Shown: in pieces, positions 20,266 to 29,997 of the stretch | Numbering within the stretch: position 1 is the stretch's first letter | Layout of the letters: every line of letters starts with the position of its first letter | Source of the DNA: Candidimonas sp. SYP-B2681 | GTDB lineage: Bacteria; Pseudomonadota; Gammaproteobacteria; Burkholderiales; Burkholderiaceae_B | Assembly: GCF_003971065.1 (NCBI RefSeq) | Contig: NZ_RYDV01000001.1 | Location: forward strand, 372,001-436,000 | DNA length: 64,000 nt | Direction of reading: 5' to 3' | The notes under the pieces: model-generated | The model's database searches: none | What the model was told of the DNA's origin: nothing | The model's input: the letters and a program-made list of their open reading frames with translations, nothing else | Position numbers and translations under genes: made by a program

Positions 20266-21468
20266 TTAAGCCAGAACTTTTGCTATGGATGACGCTACGT
20301 AGTCGATATTGCGGCTGTTTAGTGCAGCAACGCAGATACGGCCGCTGCTTACCGCATAAACGCCGAATTCATCCCGCAGTCGATCAACCTGCGGCGCTGT
20401 CAGGCCAGAATACGAAAACATACCGCGTTGCTTCAGAACGAAATCGAAGTCCTGCGTGATGCCATGCTCTTTCAGTTTTGCGACAAGCTGGATGCGCATT
20501 GCGCGAATTCGCTCGCGCATACCGGTAAGTTCGTCGGCCCACATGGTGTAGAGTTCGGGCGTGTTAAGTACGGTAGAGACTACGGTGCCGCCGTGCGTCG
20601 GTGGGTTGGAGTAATTGGTGCGGATGACGCGCTTAAGCTGGCTAAGGACCCGTGCGGATTCATCTTTACTTGACGTAACCAGCGTAAGGGCACCGACCCG
20701 CTCGCCATATAGCGAGAAAGACTTCGAGAAGGACGAGCTTACAAGCATGGTAAGGTCGTGAGCTTCGAACAGCCTGACGACTGCTGCATCTTCTTCGAGG
20801 CCATCGCCAAAACCTTGATACGCAATATCAAGGAACGGAACCAGGTTTTTATCTGCTACCACCTGAACGATTTGTTGCCACTGTTCAAGCGTGGGATCGA
20901 CGCCGGTGGGGTTATGGCAGCATGCGTGAAGCACGACCACTGTTTGCTCGGGCAAGGCTTGCAAGCCCGCGAGCATGCCAGCGAAGTCCAGGCCGTGCGT
21001 TTTCGAGTCGTAGTAGGGATAGGTATCGACCGTGAATCCGGCACGCTCGAAGAGCGCGCGATGGTTTTCCCAGCTTGGATTGCTGATAACGACTTTAGAG
21101 TCGGGCAGCAGCTGTTTAAGAAAATCGGCACCGATTTTAAGGGCGCCAGTACCACCTAATGCTTGCGCGGTAAGGACTCGGCCAGAGCTGATCAGGGGTG
21201 AGTCTGCGCCGAAAAGCAAGGTCTGTGCACCGTTGTTGTATCCGGGAATTCCTTCGATAGGCAAGTAACCGCGTGCCGCAGCTGCTTCGATACGTGCAAT
21301 TTCTGCTTTGCGAACTGCTTGAAGAAGCGGCAGTCGACCCTCATCATCGTAATAAACCCCCACCCCGAGGTTGACCTTGCCCGCACGTGTATCTGCGTTA
21401 TATTGTTCATTCAGGCCCAGAATAGGGTCGCGCGGGGCGAGTTCGACTGATTCGAATAGTGAGTTCAT
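20266..21468 (-). CDS. tyrB: Aromatic/aspartate aminotransferase (TyrB type)
   Basis: 400-residue class I PLP aminotransferase of the AspC/TyrB subgroup. The N-terminus (LAPRDPILGLNEQYNAD) and GVGVYYDDEGRLPLL are diagnostic of this subgroup. The PLP lysine lies in SSSFSKSFSLYGERVG, and the carboxylate-binding arginine near SSGRICVAAL is present. It transfers amino groups between glutamate and aromatic 2-oxo acids or oxaloacetate; the substrate preference cannot be fixed from sequence. It is divergent from uvrB with an 88-base spacer. Confidence 0.9.
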   Translation of the reverse strand: MNSLFESVELAPRDPILGLNEQYNADTRAGKVNLGVGVYYDDEGRLPLLQAVRKAEIARIEAAAARGYLPIEGIPGYNNGAQTLLFGADSPLISSGRVLTAQALGGTGALKIGADFLKQLLPDSKVVISNPSWENHRALFERAGFTVDTYPYYDSKTHGLDFAGMLAGLQALPEQTVVVLHACCHNPTGVDPTLEQWQQIVQVVADKNLVPFLDIAYQGFGDGLEEDAAVVRLFEAHDLTMLVSSSFSKSFSLYGERVGALTLVTSSKDESARVLSQLKRVIRTNYSNPPTHGGTVVSTVLNTPELYTMWADELTGMRERIRAMRIQLVAKLKEHGITQDFDFVLKQRGMFSYSGLTAPQVDRLRDEFGVYAVSSGRICVAALNSRNIDYVASSIAKVLA

Positions 21469-21556
21469 TTGGATGATTTCAGATGAAAAGGGGACAGTAG
21501 AAAATGGAAATGGAGAATGGTATTAATAGTGTGATAATAAGGGGTTTACCCTAAAT

Positions 21557-23590
21557 ATGTCCAGCATGATTGCCCCTGCGCCTGGTTTCATCGAATACCC
21601 CAATAGCCCATTTCAGCTTTTCAGGCCATATCCGCCGGCGGGGGATCAGCCGGCAGCCATCGACGCCTTGGTCGAAGGCATGTCTGATGGTCTCATGTTC
21701 CAGACTCTGTTAGGGGTCACGGGTTCCGGAAAAACCTACACAATGGCCAACGTCATTGCTCGCACCGGAAGACCAGCGATCGTCCTTGCACCGAATAAGA
21801 CGCTTGCGGCGCAACTTTATGCTGAGATGCGGGACTTTTTCCCGAACAACGCTGTTGAATATTTCGTCTCGTATTACGATTACTATCAACCCGAAGCCTA
21901 CGTCGCCGCGCGCGATCTGTTCATCGAAAAAGACTCCTCCATCAACGAGCATATCGAACAGATGCGTTTGTCGGCCACCAAAAGCCTGCTCGAGCGACGC
22001 GATACCATCATCGTCGGCACGGTTTCATGTATCTACGGAATAGGTAATCCCGGTGATTACCATGCCATGGTTCTTATGCTGCGTTCCGGAGACCGCGTTG
22101 GGCGCCAGGAATTATTGGGTCGGCTGGTGGCAATGCAGTACGAACGCAACGATGTCGAGTTCACGCGCGGTACGTTTCGGGCCAGGGGCGAGATCATCGA
22201 CGTATTCCCCGCTGAGCATGCCGAACTGGCCCTTCGTATAACCTTATTCGACGACGAAGTTGAGTCGCTTGAAATGTTCGATCCGCTTACGGGCAAGATC
22301 AAGCAGAAAATCCCGCGTTTTACCGTGTTTCCCAGTTCTCATTATGTGACTCCGCGCGAGACCGTATTGCGTGCAATCGAGACGATCAAACAAGAGCTTC
22401 GTGAACGCGTTGCGTTCCTTCTTGCCGATGGCAAGCTCGTGGAGGCGCAGCGTCTCGAGCAGCGCACTCGCTTCGATCTGGAAATGCTTCAGGAACTTGG
22501 CTTTTGCAAGGGAATTGAAAATTACTCGCGACATTTATCGGGCGCTGCTCCGGGTGAGCCCCCCCCAACATTGATCGACTATCTGCCCGCCGACGCCCTG
22601 ATGTTTATCGACGAGAGCCATGTGACCCTGGGGCAGCTCAGCGGCATGTACTTGGGCGATCGCTCGCGCAAGTCCACCTTGGTGCAGTTTGGCTTCCGGC
22701 TTCCGTCCGCGATCGATAATCGCCCGTTGAAGCTTGAAGAATTCGAGCGGCGCATGCGCCAGTGTGTATTCGTCTCTGCGACGCCAGCGGCGTACGAGAA
22801 AGAACATTCCGACAATGTCGTCGAACAAGTCGTGAGGCCGACGGGCCTGGTGGATCCTGAAGTCGAGGTTCGACCGGCGATCACTCAGGTGGACGACTTG
22901 CTTGGCGAGATCAAGAAGTGTGTGGCGGTGAAAGACCGTGTGCTTGTCACAACCCTAACCAAGCGAATGTCCGAAGACCTCACAGATTATCTGGGCGAAA
23001 GTGGTGTAAAGGTGCGGTACCTGCACTCGGATATCGACACGGTCGAGCGGGTGGAAATAATTCGCGACTTACGCTTGGGGGTGTTCGATGTATTGGTTGG
23101 AATCAACTTGCTACGTGAAGGCCTCGACATTCCGGAGGTATCGCTGGTTGCGATTCTTGATGCGGACAAAGAAGGCTTTCTGCGTTCCGAGCGGAGTTTA
23201 ATCCAGACCATGGGGCGCGCAGCCCGCAACCTTAACGGTCGCGCTATTCTGTATGCTGATCGCATTACTGATTCTATGCGGCGTGCAATGGACGAAACCG
23301 AACGGCGGCGTATCAAGCAGTTGGAATTCAATAAGGTTAACGGGATTACCGCTCGTGGCGTCAGTAAGGCGGTACGAGAAATGATAGATGGGGTTCTGGT
23401 GACTCCCATCGAAAAATCCGCCGCAGACGATATTTCGCCTGACGTCCTGCACGACGATAAATCCCTTGCTAAAGAGATTCGGCGGTTGGAAAAGCTCATG
23501 ATGGATCACGCGAAGAATCTGGAGTTCGAACAGGCAGCCGCAGCACGAGACGCTTTGAACAGGCTGAAACAAATCGCATTGTTCTCGTAA
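21557..23590 (+). CDS. uvrB: Excinuclease ABC subunit B
   Basis: 677-residue helicase-like damage-verification subunit of nucleotide excision repair. Walker A is GVTGSGKT (residues 53-60). The damage-probing beta-hairpin ([12 protein letters not shown]) follows, then the DEAD-like DESHV motif and the C-terminal helicase motifs ([23 protein letters not shown]). A UVR coiled-coil domain for UvrA/UvrC contact ends the protein ([20 protein letters not shown]). I see no CTG-N10-CAG SOS box in the 88-base spacer upstream, unlike the E. coli gene. Confidence 0.97.
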   Translation: MSSMIAPAPGFIEYPNSPFQLFRPYPPAGDQPAAIDALVEGMSDGLMFQTLLGVTGSGKTYTMANVIARTGRPAIVLAPNKTLAAQLYAEMRDFFPNNAVEYFVSYYDYYQPEAYVAARDLFIEKDSSINEHIEQMRLSATKSLLERRDTIIVGTVSCIYGIGNPGDYHAMVLMLRSGDRVGRQELLGRLVAMQYERNDVEFTRGTFRARGEIIDVFPAEHAELALRITLFDDEVESLEMFDPLTGKIKQKIPRFTVFPSSHYVTPRETVLRAIETIKQELRERVAFLLADGKLVEAQRLEQRTRFDLEMLQELGFCKGIENYSRHLSGAAPGEPPPTLIDYLPADALMFIDESHVTLGQLSGMYLGDRSRKSTLVQFGFRLPSAIDNRPLKLEEFERRMRQCVFVSATPAAYEKEHSDNVVEQVVRPTGLVDPEVEVRPAITQVDDLLGEIKKCVAVKDRVLVTTLTKRMSEDLTDYLGESGVKVRYLHSDIDTVERVEIIRDLRLGVFDVLVGINLLREGLDIPEVSLVAILDADKEGFLRSERSLIQTMGRAARNLNGRAILYADRITDSMRRAMDETERRRIKQLEFNKVNGITARGVSKAVREMIDGVLVTPIEKSAADDISPDVLHDDKSLAKEIRRLEKLMMDHAKNLEFEQAAAARDALNRLKQIALFS

Positions 23591-23959
23591 CGTAACGGCG
23601 CATACTGAGAGAATGGTCGACTGCGTTGAAATAAGGTGTCGCAAAATTACTACAGCAACGTTTTTTTCAACGAATTGTCATAAGCATATACGGAAAAATG
23701 GGCGAACTCTTTCGTTTGCGGGTTCGCCCCGCCATTTCTCCTGTCCACTTTATTTTGCCAGGGTAGCCAATTCTTCCCGGCGGGATAGCCGCTTGCCACC
23801 GAGTGCCGGCAAACGACTGCGACGCACTCAAGCTAAGGGAAAAGCGTGCTAAGGTACTGGTAAACCTATGTTTTTATTTTTGTCAATGCCCTCCGTGAGT
23901 CGAATTTAGCGTTGCAAAAACTCTTGCCTTATTGCGGGTTTTCCCTCACACTCTCTCCT
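23591..23959 (+). other. Gene-free stretch after uvrB, with an inverted repeat
   Basis: No convincing gene in 369 bases; the short open frames have no recognisable features. GGGCGAAC at 23700-23707 pairs with GTTCGCCC at 23722-23729 (14-base loop), but no T-run follows. It may be the uvrB terminator region. The promoter of the downstream phosphatase should lie in the last 100 bases. Confidence 0.6.
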
Positions 23960-24451
23960 ATGATGACTAAGGTACTTTTCGTTTGCATGGGTAATATCTG
24001 TCGCTCGCCAAGCGCAGAGGGTGTCTTTCGCCGGTTAATCGACGAGGCAGGACTCTCTGGGGCCGTGGGCGTGGATTCCGCTGGCACCCACAGCTTCCAT
24101 ATTGGCGAGGCCCCCGACGCCCGTGCTCAAGCAGCGGCGCGAAAACGGGGGTACGAGCTCGCGCATTGCGTAGCACGTCAGATTACGGCCGACGACTTCC
24201 GTGAGTTCGACCTTATTCTGGCCATGGACTGGGAAAATTTATCGGCTTTGCAGCAGCAATGCCCTAAAATTTATCAGCACAAGCTGATGCTGCTAATGCG
24301 CTTCGCCAATGAGTTTGAAGAAGCTACCGTGCCCGACCCCTATTATGGCGGCCCTGAGGGCTTCGGCAAGGTTCTGGATTACCTTGAAGATGCCTGTCAA
24401 GGCGTATTGGAGCTGGTGCGTAAACGTGCCACTCAATACCAGGCCGCATAG
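23960..24451 (+). CDS. Low-molecular-weight protein tyrosine phosphatase
   Basis: 163-residue LMW-PTP family protein. The active-site loop CMGNICRS (C-x5-R) is close to the N-terminus and the general acid lies in VPDPYYGG. It removes phosphate from phosphotyrosine or small aryl phosphates in the cytoplasm. Two adjacent ATGs (23960 and 23963) could be the start; an upstream extension is unlikely. It stands alone, just before the isc operon, and is closed by a strong terminator. It does not lie next to a polysaccharide export cluster, so a role in capsule control is not supported. Confidence 0.9.
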   Translation: MMTKVLFVCMGNICRSPSAEGVFRRLIDEAGLSGAVGVDSAGTHSFHIGEAPDARAQAAARKRGYELAHCVARQITADDFREFDLILAMDWENLSALQQQCPKIYQHKLMLLMRFANEFEEATVPDPYYGGPEGFGKVLDYLEDACQGVLELVRKRATQYQAA

Positions 24452-24474
24452 TTGACTTTCCCAACCCCTAACTG

Positions 24475-24501
24475 AACCGTGCGGCTAGCACGGTTTTTTT
24501 T
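24475..24501 (+). terminator. Intrinsic terminator before the isc operon
   Basis: AACCGTGC (24475-24482) pairs with GCACGGTT (24488-24495) around a 5-base loop, followed by a T-run to 24501. It ends the phosphatase transcript and isolates the isc promoter. Confidence 0.93.
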
Positions 24502-24540
24502 CGGGCTCGAATTCATTTGGTCAGGTTTGTATACTGCTGA

Positions 24541-24565
24541 TTACCCTAGTAATTTAGTCAACATT
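24541..24565 (+). promoter_or_regulatory. Upstream type-1 IscR binding site (candidate)
   Basis: This 25-base segment matches the E. coli type-1 IscR consensus at about 20 of 25 positions by my alignment, including TTTAGTC in the right half. It starts exactly 30 bases before a stronger second site, so the two would lie about three helical turns apart. Mismatches fall mainly at the ends. Confidence 0.6.
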
Positions 24566-24570
24566 TGGCT

Positions 24571-24595
24571 ATACTTGAGTTTATTAGTCGGGTAT
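24571..24595 (+). promoter_or_regulatory. Downstream type-1 IscR binding site
   Basis: This 25-base segment matches the E. coli type-1 IscR consensus at about 23 of 25 positions: left half ATACTTGA, right half AGTCGGGTAT. It overlaps a TATACT that could be the -10, and lies 52 bases before the iscR ATG. Binding of holo-IscR here would repress the isc operon when iron-sulfur clusters are plentiful. Confidence 0.85.
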
Positions 24596-24647
24596 GCAGA
24601 TGCTGGCTAACTTCATTCAAGCACGTGGCTTAGGCAAGGAAATCACC

Positions 24648-25157
24648 ATGCGTTTAACGACCAAAGGGCGTTTTGCGGTGACGGCTATGATCGATCTGGC
24701 GTTGCGGCAACAAGGCGGTCCCGTTACTCTGGCAGCGATCAGCGATCGTCAGAATATCTCGCTCTCATACCTCGAACAGCTGTTTGGTAAGCTGCGTCGC
24801 CACGAACTCGTTGATAGTGTTCGCGGCCCGGGTGGCGGATATACTCTGGCTCGCCTGGCGCGCAACATTACGGTTGCAGATATTATTTTTGCCGTCGACG
24901 AGCCGCTCGATGCAACCAGTTGCGGCGGTAAGGAAGATTGCAATATTGGCCGTAATGGCAGTAGCGGCAAATGCATGACACACGAGCTTTGGTCGACGCT
25001 CAATCGTAAAATGGTCGACTATCTTGATTCGGTGTCATTGCAGGATCTGGTCGATCAGCAGCGCATGCGTCTTCTTCAGGAAGCCACCCAGGCCCAGGCG
25101 GCGATGCGTCTTAACCGGTCTCCCGACGTGGTCATTACGGCCGCAACGTCAGCTTAA
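24648..25157 (+). CDS. iscR: Iron-sulfur cluster assembly transcription factor IscR
   Basis: 169-residue Rrf2-family winged-helix regulator. It senses [2Fe-2S] status and represses its own operon. The N-terminus [19 protein letters not shown] and the wing GGYTLAR are typical. Cluster ligands are Cys92, Cys98 and Cys109 with His112. The spacing C-x5-C-x10-C-x2-H is unusual: E. coli IscR has C-x5-C-x5-C-x2-H, so five extra residues (around GRNGS) lie in the cluster loop. The ATG at 24648 is chosen to match the family N-terminus. It is the first gene of iscR-iscS-iscU-iscA-hscB-hscA-fdx. Confidence 0.95.
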   Translation: MRLTTKGRFAVTAMIDLALRQQGGPVTLAAISDRQNISLSYLEQLFGKLRRHELVDSVRGPGGGYTLARLARNITVADIIFAVDEPLDATSCGGKEDCNIGRNGSSGKCMTHELWSTLNRKMVDYLDSVSLQDLVDQQRMRLLQEATQAQAAMRLNRSPDVVITAATSA

Positions 25158-25177
25158 AGTACAGGAGTTTTTTTTCG

Positions 25178-26389
25178 ATGTCTTCACGTCCAGTTTATTT
25201 CGACTATTCTGCCACTACACCAGTAGATCCGCGGGTGGTCGAGAAAATGGTGCCTTGGTTATACGAAAATTTCGGTAATCCGGCGTCCCGCAGTCATTCT
25301 TACGGTTGGGATGCCGAAGAAGCCGTCGAGGCAGCTCGTGGGCAAGTCGCACAACTCGTTAACGCCGATCCTCGAGAAATCGTCTGGACGTCAGGCGCGA
25401 CCGAATCGAATAACTTGGCTATCAAGGGTGCGGCCGGTTTTTATTCCGGCCGTGGCAAGCATATTGTGACCGTGAAAACCGAGCACAAAGCTGTGCTCGA
25501 CACCTGCCGCGAACTGGAGCGTCAAGGATTCGAAGTTACTTACCTCGACGTGCAGGATAACGGCCTACTTGATCTGGATGCGTTCACTGCGGCATTAAGG
25601 CCCGATACAATCCTGGCGTCCGTTATGTTTGTCAATAACGAGATTGGCGTCGTTCAAGACATCGCTGCTATCGGAGACATCTGCCGCGAAAAAGGCATCA
25701 TATTCCACGTGGACGCCGCCCAGGCAACGGGAAAGGTCGTTATCGATCTTCAGGCGCTTAAGGTCGACCTGATGTCGTTCTCGGCACATAAGACCTATGG
25801 TCCCAAAGGGATTGGTGCCCTGTATATCCGTCGTAAACCTCGTATCCGCCTTGAAGCGCAAATGCATGGCGGCGGTCACGAGCGTGGCTTCCGCTCTGGT
25901 ACGCTGGCTACCCATCAAATAGTCGGCATGGGCGAAGCATTTCGCCTGGCTGGGCTGGAGATGCCGACCGAGAACGAGCGCATACGCATGTTGCGTGATC
26001 GTCTATGGGACGGTCTCTCGAAAATCGAAGAGGTTTATCTGAACGGCGATGTAGGCCGCCGGGTAGCGCATAACCTGAATGTCAGCTTCAACTATGTCGA
26101 GGGCGAATCGTTGATCATGGCCATCAAGGAACTCGCGGTATCCAGTGGTTCAGCATGCACGTCAGCCAGCCTCGAGCCATCTTACGTGCTGCGCGCTCTG
26201 GGCCGCAACGACGAGCTCGCACACAGCTCCATTCGTTTTACGCTGGGGCGATTCACCACCCAGGAAGAGGTCGACTTTGCGATCGACCTGCTAGCCAAGC
26301 GGGTAGGCAAGCTGCGCGATATGTCGCCTTTGTGGGAAATGGCCCAGGAAGGGATTGATTTGAATACGGTTCAATGGGCCGCACACTAA
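25178..26389 (+). CDS. iscS: Cysteine desulfurase IscS
   Basis: 403-residue PLP enzyme that takes sulfur from cysteine and passes it to IscU and to tRNA thiolation enzymes. The PLP lysine lies in [10 protein letters not shown], the PLP-contacting histidine in [10 protein letters not shown], and the mobile catalytic cysteine in [10 protein letters not shown]. These are group I (IscS/NifS) features. It begins 20 bases after iscR, with AGGAG before the ATG. The length matches E. coli IscS (404). Confidence 0.97.
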   Translation: MSSRPVYFDYSATTPVDPRVVEKMVPWLYENFGNPASRSHSYGWDAEEAVEAARGQVAQLVNADPREIVWTSGATESNNLAIKGAAGFYSGRGKHIVTVKTEHKAVLDTCRELERQGFEVTYLDVQDNGLLDLDAFTAALRPDTILASVMFVNNEIGVVQDIAAIGDICREKGIIFHVDAAQATGKVVIDLQALKVDLMSFSAHKTYGPKGIGALYIRRKPRIRLEAQMHGGGHERGFRSGTLATHQIVGMGEAFRLAGLEMPTENERIRMLRDRLWDGLSKIEEVYLNGDVGRRVAHNLNVSFNYVEGESLIMAIKELAVSSGSACTSASLEPSYVLRALGRNDELAHSSIRFTLGRFTTQEEVDFAIDLLAKRVGKLRDMSPLWEMAQEGIDLNTVQWAAH

Positions 26390-26409
26390 AGTAAAGGACA
26401 GTAGGCACT

Positions 26410-26793
26410 ATGGCTTATAGCGATAAAGTACTCGACCACTACGAGAATCCGCGCAATGTAGGTACGTTTGACAAGTCGGATACGACGGTAGGCACCGGGA
26501 TGGTCGGGGCACCGGCCTGTGGCGACGTGATGAAGTTGCAGATCAAGGTGAACGAATCGGGTATCATCGAAGATGCACGCTTCAAAACCTATGGATGCGG
26601 TTCTGCCATTGCTTCAAGTTCACTCGTCACCGAGTGGGTCAAGGGCAAGACGCTCGACCAGGCAATGGATATCCGCAACACACAGATCGCCGAAGAACTC
26701 GCGCTGCCGCCAGTCAAGATCCACTGTTCCATTCTGGCCGAGGATGCCATCAAGGCGGCAGTCCAGAATTACAAGGAAAAGCACCAGGACTAA
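26410..26793 (+). CDS. iscU: Iron-sulfur cluster scaffold IscU
   Basis: 127-residue scaffold on which [2Fe-2S] clusters are built. The three ligand cysteines lie in GAPACGD, TYGCGSA and [10 protein letters not shown], with the conserved Asp next to the first. The HscA recognition motif is LPPVK, immediately before the third cysteine. It follows iscS by 20 bases and precedes iscA by 2. Confidence 0.97.
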   Translation: MAYSDKVLDHYENPRNVGTFDKSDTTVGTGMVGAPACGDVMKLQIKVNESGIIEDARFKTYGCGSAIASSSLVTEWVKGKTLDQAMDIRNTQIAEELALPPVKIHCSILAEDAIKAAVQNYKEKHQD

Positions 26794-26795
26794 TC

Positions 26796-27119
26796 ATGGG
26801 AATTACGCTTACACAACAAGCGGCTGACCATATCAGCCGCTATATCGAGAAACGCGGCAAAGGCCTGGGCTTGCGCCTGGGTGTGCGTACGACAGGTTGC
26901 TCGGGCATGGCATACAAGCTCGAGTACGTCGACGAGCCTAATCCTGAAGACCAAATTTTCGAACAGTTGGGAGTCAAAGTTTTCATTGATCCTAAAAGTC
27001 TTCCCTATCTCGAAGGCACGCATCTGGATTATGCCCGTGAAGGGCTGAACGAAGGATTCAAATTCTCGAACCCCAACGAAAAGGCTACTTGCGGTTGCGG
27101 CGAGTCTTTCACGGTGTAA
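26796..27119 (+). CDS. iscA: A-type iron-sulfur carrier IscA
   Basis: 107-residue A-type carrier that binds iron or clusters and hands them to target proteins. The three conserved cysteines lie in TTGCSGMAY and in CGCGESF near the C-terminus. The start [13 protein letters not shown] at 26796 is 2 bases after the iscU stop; longer in-frame extensions run back into iscU and are not credible. Confidence 0.96.
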   Translation: MGITLTQQAADHISRYIEKRGKGLGLRLGVRTTGCSGMAYKLEYVDEPNPEDQIFEQLGVKVFIDPKSLPYLEGTHLDYAREGLNEGFKFSNPNEKATCGCGESFTV

Positions 27120-27120
27120 T

Positions 27121-27654
27121 GTGGCGGGCGAAGATTATTTTGAACTGTTCGGACTGCCCCGGCAGTACTCGCTGGATCACTCATCGCTAGAAAGCACTTG
27201 GCGGCTTCTTGCTGCCAAGGTCCATCCCGACCGCTACGTCAATTCCCAGCCTGCCGAGAAACGCGTCGTCATGCAATGGGCTTCTACGATCAACGAAGCC
27301 TATCGCGTTCTTAAATCGCCGTTAATCCGCGCGCAATATTTATGCGAACTGGCAGGTTGCGATTTACAAACCGAAAGCAACACTCGCATGGACGCCGGCT
27401 TTTTGATGCGGCAAATTCATTGGCGCGAACAGCTGGACGATGCACGTGACGCTAACTCTTTAGTAATGATGGCGCAGATCGAAGCCGATATTGTCGCTGC
27501 CCAATCTATGTACACACAGAAAATGGCGGTGCTGATCGACGAGCAGCGCGATTACGAACAGGCTGCAGCACAGGTGCGGGAGTGGATGTTTATCGACAAA
27601 CTCACTCGCGAAGTCCAAAGCGTGCGCCACGAACTTTCCGACCGTCAAAGTTAA
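27121..27654 (+). CDS. hscB: Co-chaperone HscB
   Basis: 177-residue J-domain protein that delivers IscU to HscA. The N-terminal J domain ([15 protein letters not shown]) carries the HPD triad in VHPDRY. A C-terminal three-helix domain for IscU binding follows. Translation probably starts at a GTG (27121), one base after the iscA stop; no nearer ATG gives the J domain. Length is close to the 171 residues of E. coli HscB. Confidence 0.94.
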   Translation: MAGEDYFELFGLPRQYSLDHSSLESTWRLLAAKVHPDRYVNSQPAEKRVVMQWASTINEAYRVLKSPLIRAQYLCELAGCDLQTESNTRMDAGFLMRQIHWREQLDDARDANSLVMMAQIEADIVAAQSMYTQKMAVLIDEQRDYEQAAAQVREWMFIDKLTREVQSVRHELSDRQS

Positions 27655-27656
27655 AT

Positions 27657-29516
27657 ATGGCTTTACTCCAAATTTCCGAACCGGGCGAGTCACCGGTTCC
27701 TCACCAACGTAAGCTCGCTGTCGGTATCGACTTGGGCACGACGCATTCGCTTGTGGCCGCAGTGCGTAACAGCATTCCTCAAGTCCTGTGCGACGAGGCA
27801 GGCCGCATTCTGCTGCCGTCGGTGGTTCGCTATCTCGCAGCCGGCGACATAGCGGTCGGACACGACGCCATAACGCATCAGTCCAGCGACTCGGTGAATA
27901 CTATCGCTTCGGTGAAACGGCTGATGGGCCGATCGCTGGACGAGGCAACGCGTGAAGGCGTGTCGTATGATTTTTCTTCCGAGCCTGGCATGGTCAGGTT
28001 GGAAACCGTGCAAGGTGCATTCAGCCCGGTAGAAGTGTCCAGCCAGATTCTAAAAGCACTGCGGTCCCGTGCCGAGCAGGCGCTTGGCGGCGAGCTCGTT
28101 GGCGTTGTGCTTACGGTGCCGGCGTATTTCGACGATGCCCAACGCCAGGCGACTCGCGATGCGGCGCGTCTGGCGGGCCTCAATGTACTGCGCTTGCTGA
28201 ACGAGCCCACCGCAGCCGCAATAGCCTATGGTCTTGATCATGGCGCCGAAGGTATTTACGCCGTATATGATCTTGGCGGAGGGACCTTTGATGTTTCTAT
28301 ATTGCGTTTAAGCCAAGGGGTATTTGAAGTCATCTCAACAGGCGGAGACACCAATCTAGGAGGCGATGATTTTGACGCCATTATCGTGTCACGGATGCTT
28401 CAAGTCTCCGGCCTCGCTCCAAAAGGAAAAAGCAGCCAGCGCGCGTTGTTGGTAGCCGCTCGTCAAGCGCGTGAAGCCTTGACGCAACACCAACAAGCTC
28501 GTTTCCAGGTGCAGCTGCCAGAACTTGGCAGCATCGACATTGTCGTTACACGGACAGAGTTCGAAGGCTGGGTCGAACCACTGATCAAACGCAGCCTGGA
28601 AAGGGCGCGAAGCGCCATGCGCGATGCGGGTCTTGAATTCTCTCAGGTAAACGGCGTCGTCCTGGTGGGTGGAGCCACACGAATGCCCGTCGTTCAAAAT
28701 GCGGTGGCGGCTTTGTTTGGTTCGGTGCCGCTTATCGATCTGGATCCGGATCAGGTCGTAGCGTTGGGCGCTGCATCGCAGGCCAATTTGCTTGTGGGTA
28801 ACCGGCAGGCGGGTGACGACTGGCTATTGCTCGACGTCACTCCATTATCCTTAGGCCTGGAAACCATGGGTGGCATCGTTGAGCGCGTAATTCCGCGCAA
28901 TAGCACCATACCGGTAGCGCGCGCGCAAGAATTTACGACCTTCAAAGATGGCCAATCGGCCATGAGCATACATGTCGTGCAGGGCGAACGAGAGCTTGTG
29001 TCCGACTGCCGATCGCTTGCCCGTTTCGAATTGCGCGGCATTCCTCCCATGGTGGCTGGCGCGGCGCGCATAAAAGTTACCTTTCAGGTTGATGCGGATG
29101 GGCTGCTCAATGTGTCAGCTCGCGAGGAAAGCACGGGTATCGAGTCGGCGATATCGGTCAAGCCTTCGTACGGGCTAACAGATGACGAAGTCGCGCAGAT
29201 GCTGACCGACGGCATGAGTAACGCTGATAGCGACGCGAAGGCTCGCGCCATGCGCGAAGAGGAGGTCTCGATGACCCAATTGTCCGATTCGGTTCAGGCT
29301 GCGCTGGCGGCGGATGCGGATTTGCTCTCGGAGCATGAGTTGGCTGTCATCACCCAATGCCTGACCGATGCAGCCGAAGCCAGCTCGTGTGGCGATATCG
29401 ATATCTTGCGCAGGTCAGTCCACAACTTGAGCAAGGCAACCGAGTCCTTTGCCGCCCGTCGTATGGATCGCAGCATACGCGCCGCACTAGCGGGACGGTC
29501 GGTAAACGAAATATAG
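27657..29516 (+). CDS. hscA: Hsp70-class chaperone HscA
   Basis: 619-residue Hsp70 specialised for releasing clusters from IscU. The ATPase domain has [24 protein letters not shown] and [10 protein letters not shown]. The linker region [16 protein letters not shown] leads into the substrate-binding domain and a helical lid. Length fits HscA (616) rather than DnaK (about 640). The ATG at 27657 is 2 bases after the hscB stop. Confidence 0.96.
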   Translation: MALLQISEPGESPVPHQRKLAVGIDLGTTHSLVAAVRNSIPQVLCDEAGRILLPSVVRYLAAGDIAVGHDAITHQSSDSVNTIASVKRLMGRSLDEATREGVSYDFSSEPGMVRLETVQGAFSPVEVSSQILKALRSRAEQALGGELVGVVLTVPAYFDDAQRQATRDAARLAGLNVLRLLNEPTAAAIAYGLDHGAEGIYAVYDLGGGTFDVSILRLSQGVFEVISTGGDTNLGGDDFDAIIVSRMLQVSGLAPKGKSSQRALLVAARQAREALTQHQQARFQVQLPELGSIDIVVTRTEFEGWVEPLIKRSLERARSAMRDAGLEFSQVNGVVLVGGATRMPVVQNAVAALFGSVPLIDLDPDQVVALGAASQANLLVGNRQAGDDWLLLDVTPLSLGLETMGGIVERVIPRNSTIPVARAQEFTTFKDGQSAMSIHVVQGERELVSDCRSLARFELRGIPPMVAGAARIKVTFQVDADGLLNVSAREESTGIESAISVKPSYGLTDDEVAQMLTDGMSNADSDAKARAMREEEVSMTQLSDSVQAALAADADLLSEHELAVITQCLTDAAEASSCGDIDILRRSVHNLSKATESFAARRMDRSIRAALAGRSVNEI

Positions 29517-29593
29517 CCATCATTGCTGTATGGCGGACCGGCCATCCAACGTTGCCGGCGCCAAATAGCCTTTTAAGAATTCTGAAACAGATC

Positions 29594-29935
29594 ATGCCAA
29601 AAATAATTGTATTGCCGCATCCGGACGTATGTCCGCAGGGTGTGGTTATTGAAGACGCGCCGGTTGGTATATCGATTTGCCGGGTACTGCTTGATAACGA
29701 TATCGGAATTGAGCACGCTTGCGAGCTATCGTGCGCCTGCACAACTTGCCATGTCATTATTCGCGATGGCTTCGAGGCGCTGGAAGAGGCCAGCGATAAC
29801 GAAGAAGACTATCTCGATAGGGCTTGGGGCCTGGCGCCCACTTCGCGCCTCTCGTGTCAGGCGATGGTCGCTGAAGCGGATCTGACCATCGAAATTCCAA
29901 AATACACCTTAAACCACGCGAAGGAAGGCCACTAA
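29594..29935 (+). CDS. fdx: ISC-type [2Fe-2S] ferredoxin
   Basis: 113-residue adrenodoxin-type ferredoxin that supplies electrons for cluster assembly. The ligands follow C-x5-C-x2-C (in CELSCACTTC) with the fourth cysteine in LSCQ. It is the last recognisable isc gene, 77 bases after hscA. No iscX is found behind it, unlike E. coli: the next gene is a methylglyoxal-synthase-like protein. Confidence 0.95.
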   Translation: MPKIIVLPHPDVCPQGVVIEDAPVGISICRVLLDNDIGIEHACELSCACTTCHVIIRDGFEALEEASDNEEDYLDRAWGLAPTSRLSCQAMVAEADLTIEIPKYTLNHAKEGH

Positions 29936-29997
29936 GGCTTTCGCGGATGAAATGCTCGGGTATAGTTAGTGATCCTTGGATTCTTTCTGTAACGAGC

